A DNA stretch of 12,269 nt from Pseudomonadota bacterium (lineage in GTDB: Bacteria; Pseudomonadota; Gammaproteobacteria; Burkholderiales; Ferrovaceae): the NCBI GenBank assembly GCA_021805725.1, contig JAJZEH010000063.1:1-12269 (forward strand), written 5' to 3'. Positions 11,834 through 12,269 of the stretch are shown piece after piece. The translations under genes and the position numbers were made by a program. Every line of letters starts with the position of its first letter. The stretch's first letter is position 1. A model generated the notes under the pieces. It saw only the letters and a list, made by a program, of their open reading frames with translations. It was not told the origin of the DNA and did not search any database.

Positions 11834-12269
11834 ATGTCCTCGCTTCAGACCCTGATTGACGACGCTTTCGAAAACCGTGCCACCCTCTCCATCGCCTCGG
11901 CCCCTGCCGGACTGCGCTCGGCCATCGACGAGGTGCTGGATGGCCTGGACGCGGGCCAGTTGCGCGTGGCGGAAAAAATCGACGGCGAATGGGTGACTCA
12001 CCAGTGGATCAAGAAGGCGGTACTGCTGTCTTTTCGTCTCAAGGACAACACCCGCGTGGACGGCGGCTTCACGCAATACTGGGACAAGGTGGACAGCAAG
12101 TTTGCGCGCTACCAGGACGGCGATTTCGAAGCCGGCGGCTTCAGGGTCGTGCCGCCCGCCACGGCGCGCCGCGGCAGCTACATTGCGCGCAACGTGGTGC
12201 TGATGCCCTCGTACGTCAACATCGGCGCCTACGTGGACGAATCCACCATGGTGGACACTTGGGCCACCG
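11834..12269 (+). CDS. dapD: Tetrahydrodipicolinate N-succinyltransferase DapD, 3' end cut by window edge
   Basis: DapD transfers succinyl from succinyl-CoA to tetrahydrodipicolinate, giving the substrate of DapC. The frame is open from the ATG at 11834 to the last base (145 codons plus one base); full DapD is about 273-275 residues, so about half is present. The start [16 protein letters not shown], then [36 protein letters not shown] and [20 protein letters not shown] are hallmark DapD sequence. The last part is the beginning of the left-handed parallel beta-helix (hexapeptide repeats). The catalytic and succinyl-CoA-binding part of the helix is mostly beyond the window. It follows dapC by 11 nt with a good ribosome binding site, so the two consecutive pathway steps are one operon. 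dapE commonly comes next in related genomes, but cannot be seen here. Confidence 0.96.
   Translation, partial: MSSLQTLIDDAFENRATLSIASAPAGLRSAIDEVLDGLDAGQLRVAEKIDGEWVTHQWIKKAVLLSFRLKDNTRVDGGFTQYWDKVDSKFARYQDGDFEAGGFRVVPPATARRGSYIARNVVLMPSYVNIGAYVDESTMVDTWAT

Overview
This is a GC-rich, tightly packed chromosomal window of housekeeping genes, most likely from a betaproteobacterium. I infer this from the smc-zipA-ligA order, the presence of both glnD and zipA, a queF of the short class, and a dapC/dapD succinylase lysine branch with the protein styles usual in that class. I cannot fix the order or genus from sequence alone. No tRNA, rRNA, insertion sequence, phage gene, CRISPR array or long repeat is visible.

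Layout: (1) The left edge to 2072 (+) is the 3' four-fifths of glnD, the bifunctional uridylyltransferase/uridylyl-removing enzyme of nitrogen signalling. (2) From 10137 down to 2087 (-) runs one compact transcription unit, smc > zipA > ligA > galU > def. Its junctions are a 37-nt gap (smc/zipA), a 2-nt gap (zipA/ligA), an ATGA overlap (ligA/galU) and direct abutment TAG-ATG (galU/def). It joins chromosome organisation (Smc), division-ring anchoring (ZipA), DNA ligation (LigA), UDP-glucose supply for the envelope (GalU) and removal of formyl groups from new proteins (Def). (3) From 10204 (+) runs a second unit, queF > dapC > dapD, starting divergently from smc. It carries the queuosine-precursor reductase and two consecutive enzymes of the succinylase route to diaminopimelate and lysine. 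dapD runs off the right edge.

The only real regulatory space is the AT-richer 66-bp divergent region 10138-10203, where I place the smc promoter and, with less certainty, the queF promoter. The convergent glnD/def junction is only 14 bp with no clear terminator. There is no non-coding stretch longer than 300 bases.

I see no undescribed defence, mobile or biosynthetic system here. The points most worth a second look are the ZipA homologue, which has a very short linker and what may be two tandem ZipA-C-like units; the smc start, which appears to be a TTG without a Shine-Dalgarno although the reading frame is open about 200 codons further upstream; the mutually overlapping smc/queF promoters; and the operon couplings def-galU to the smc unit and queF to dapC-dapD.
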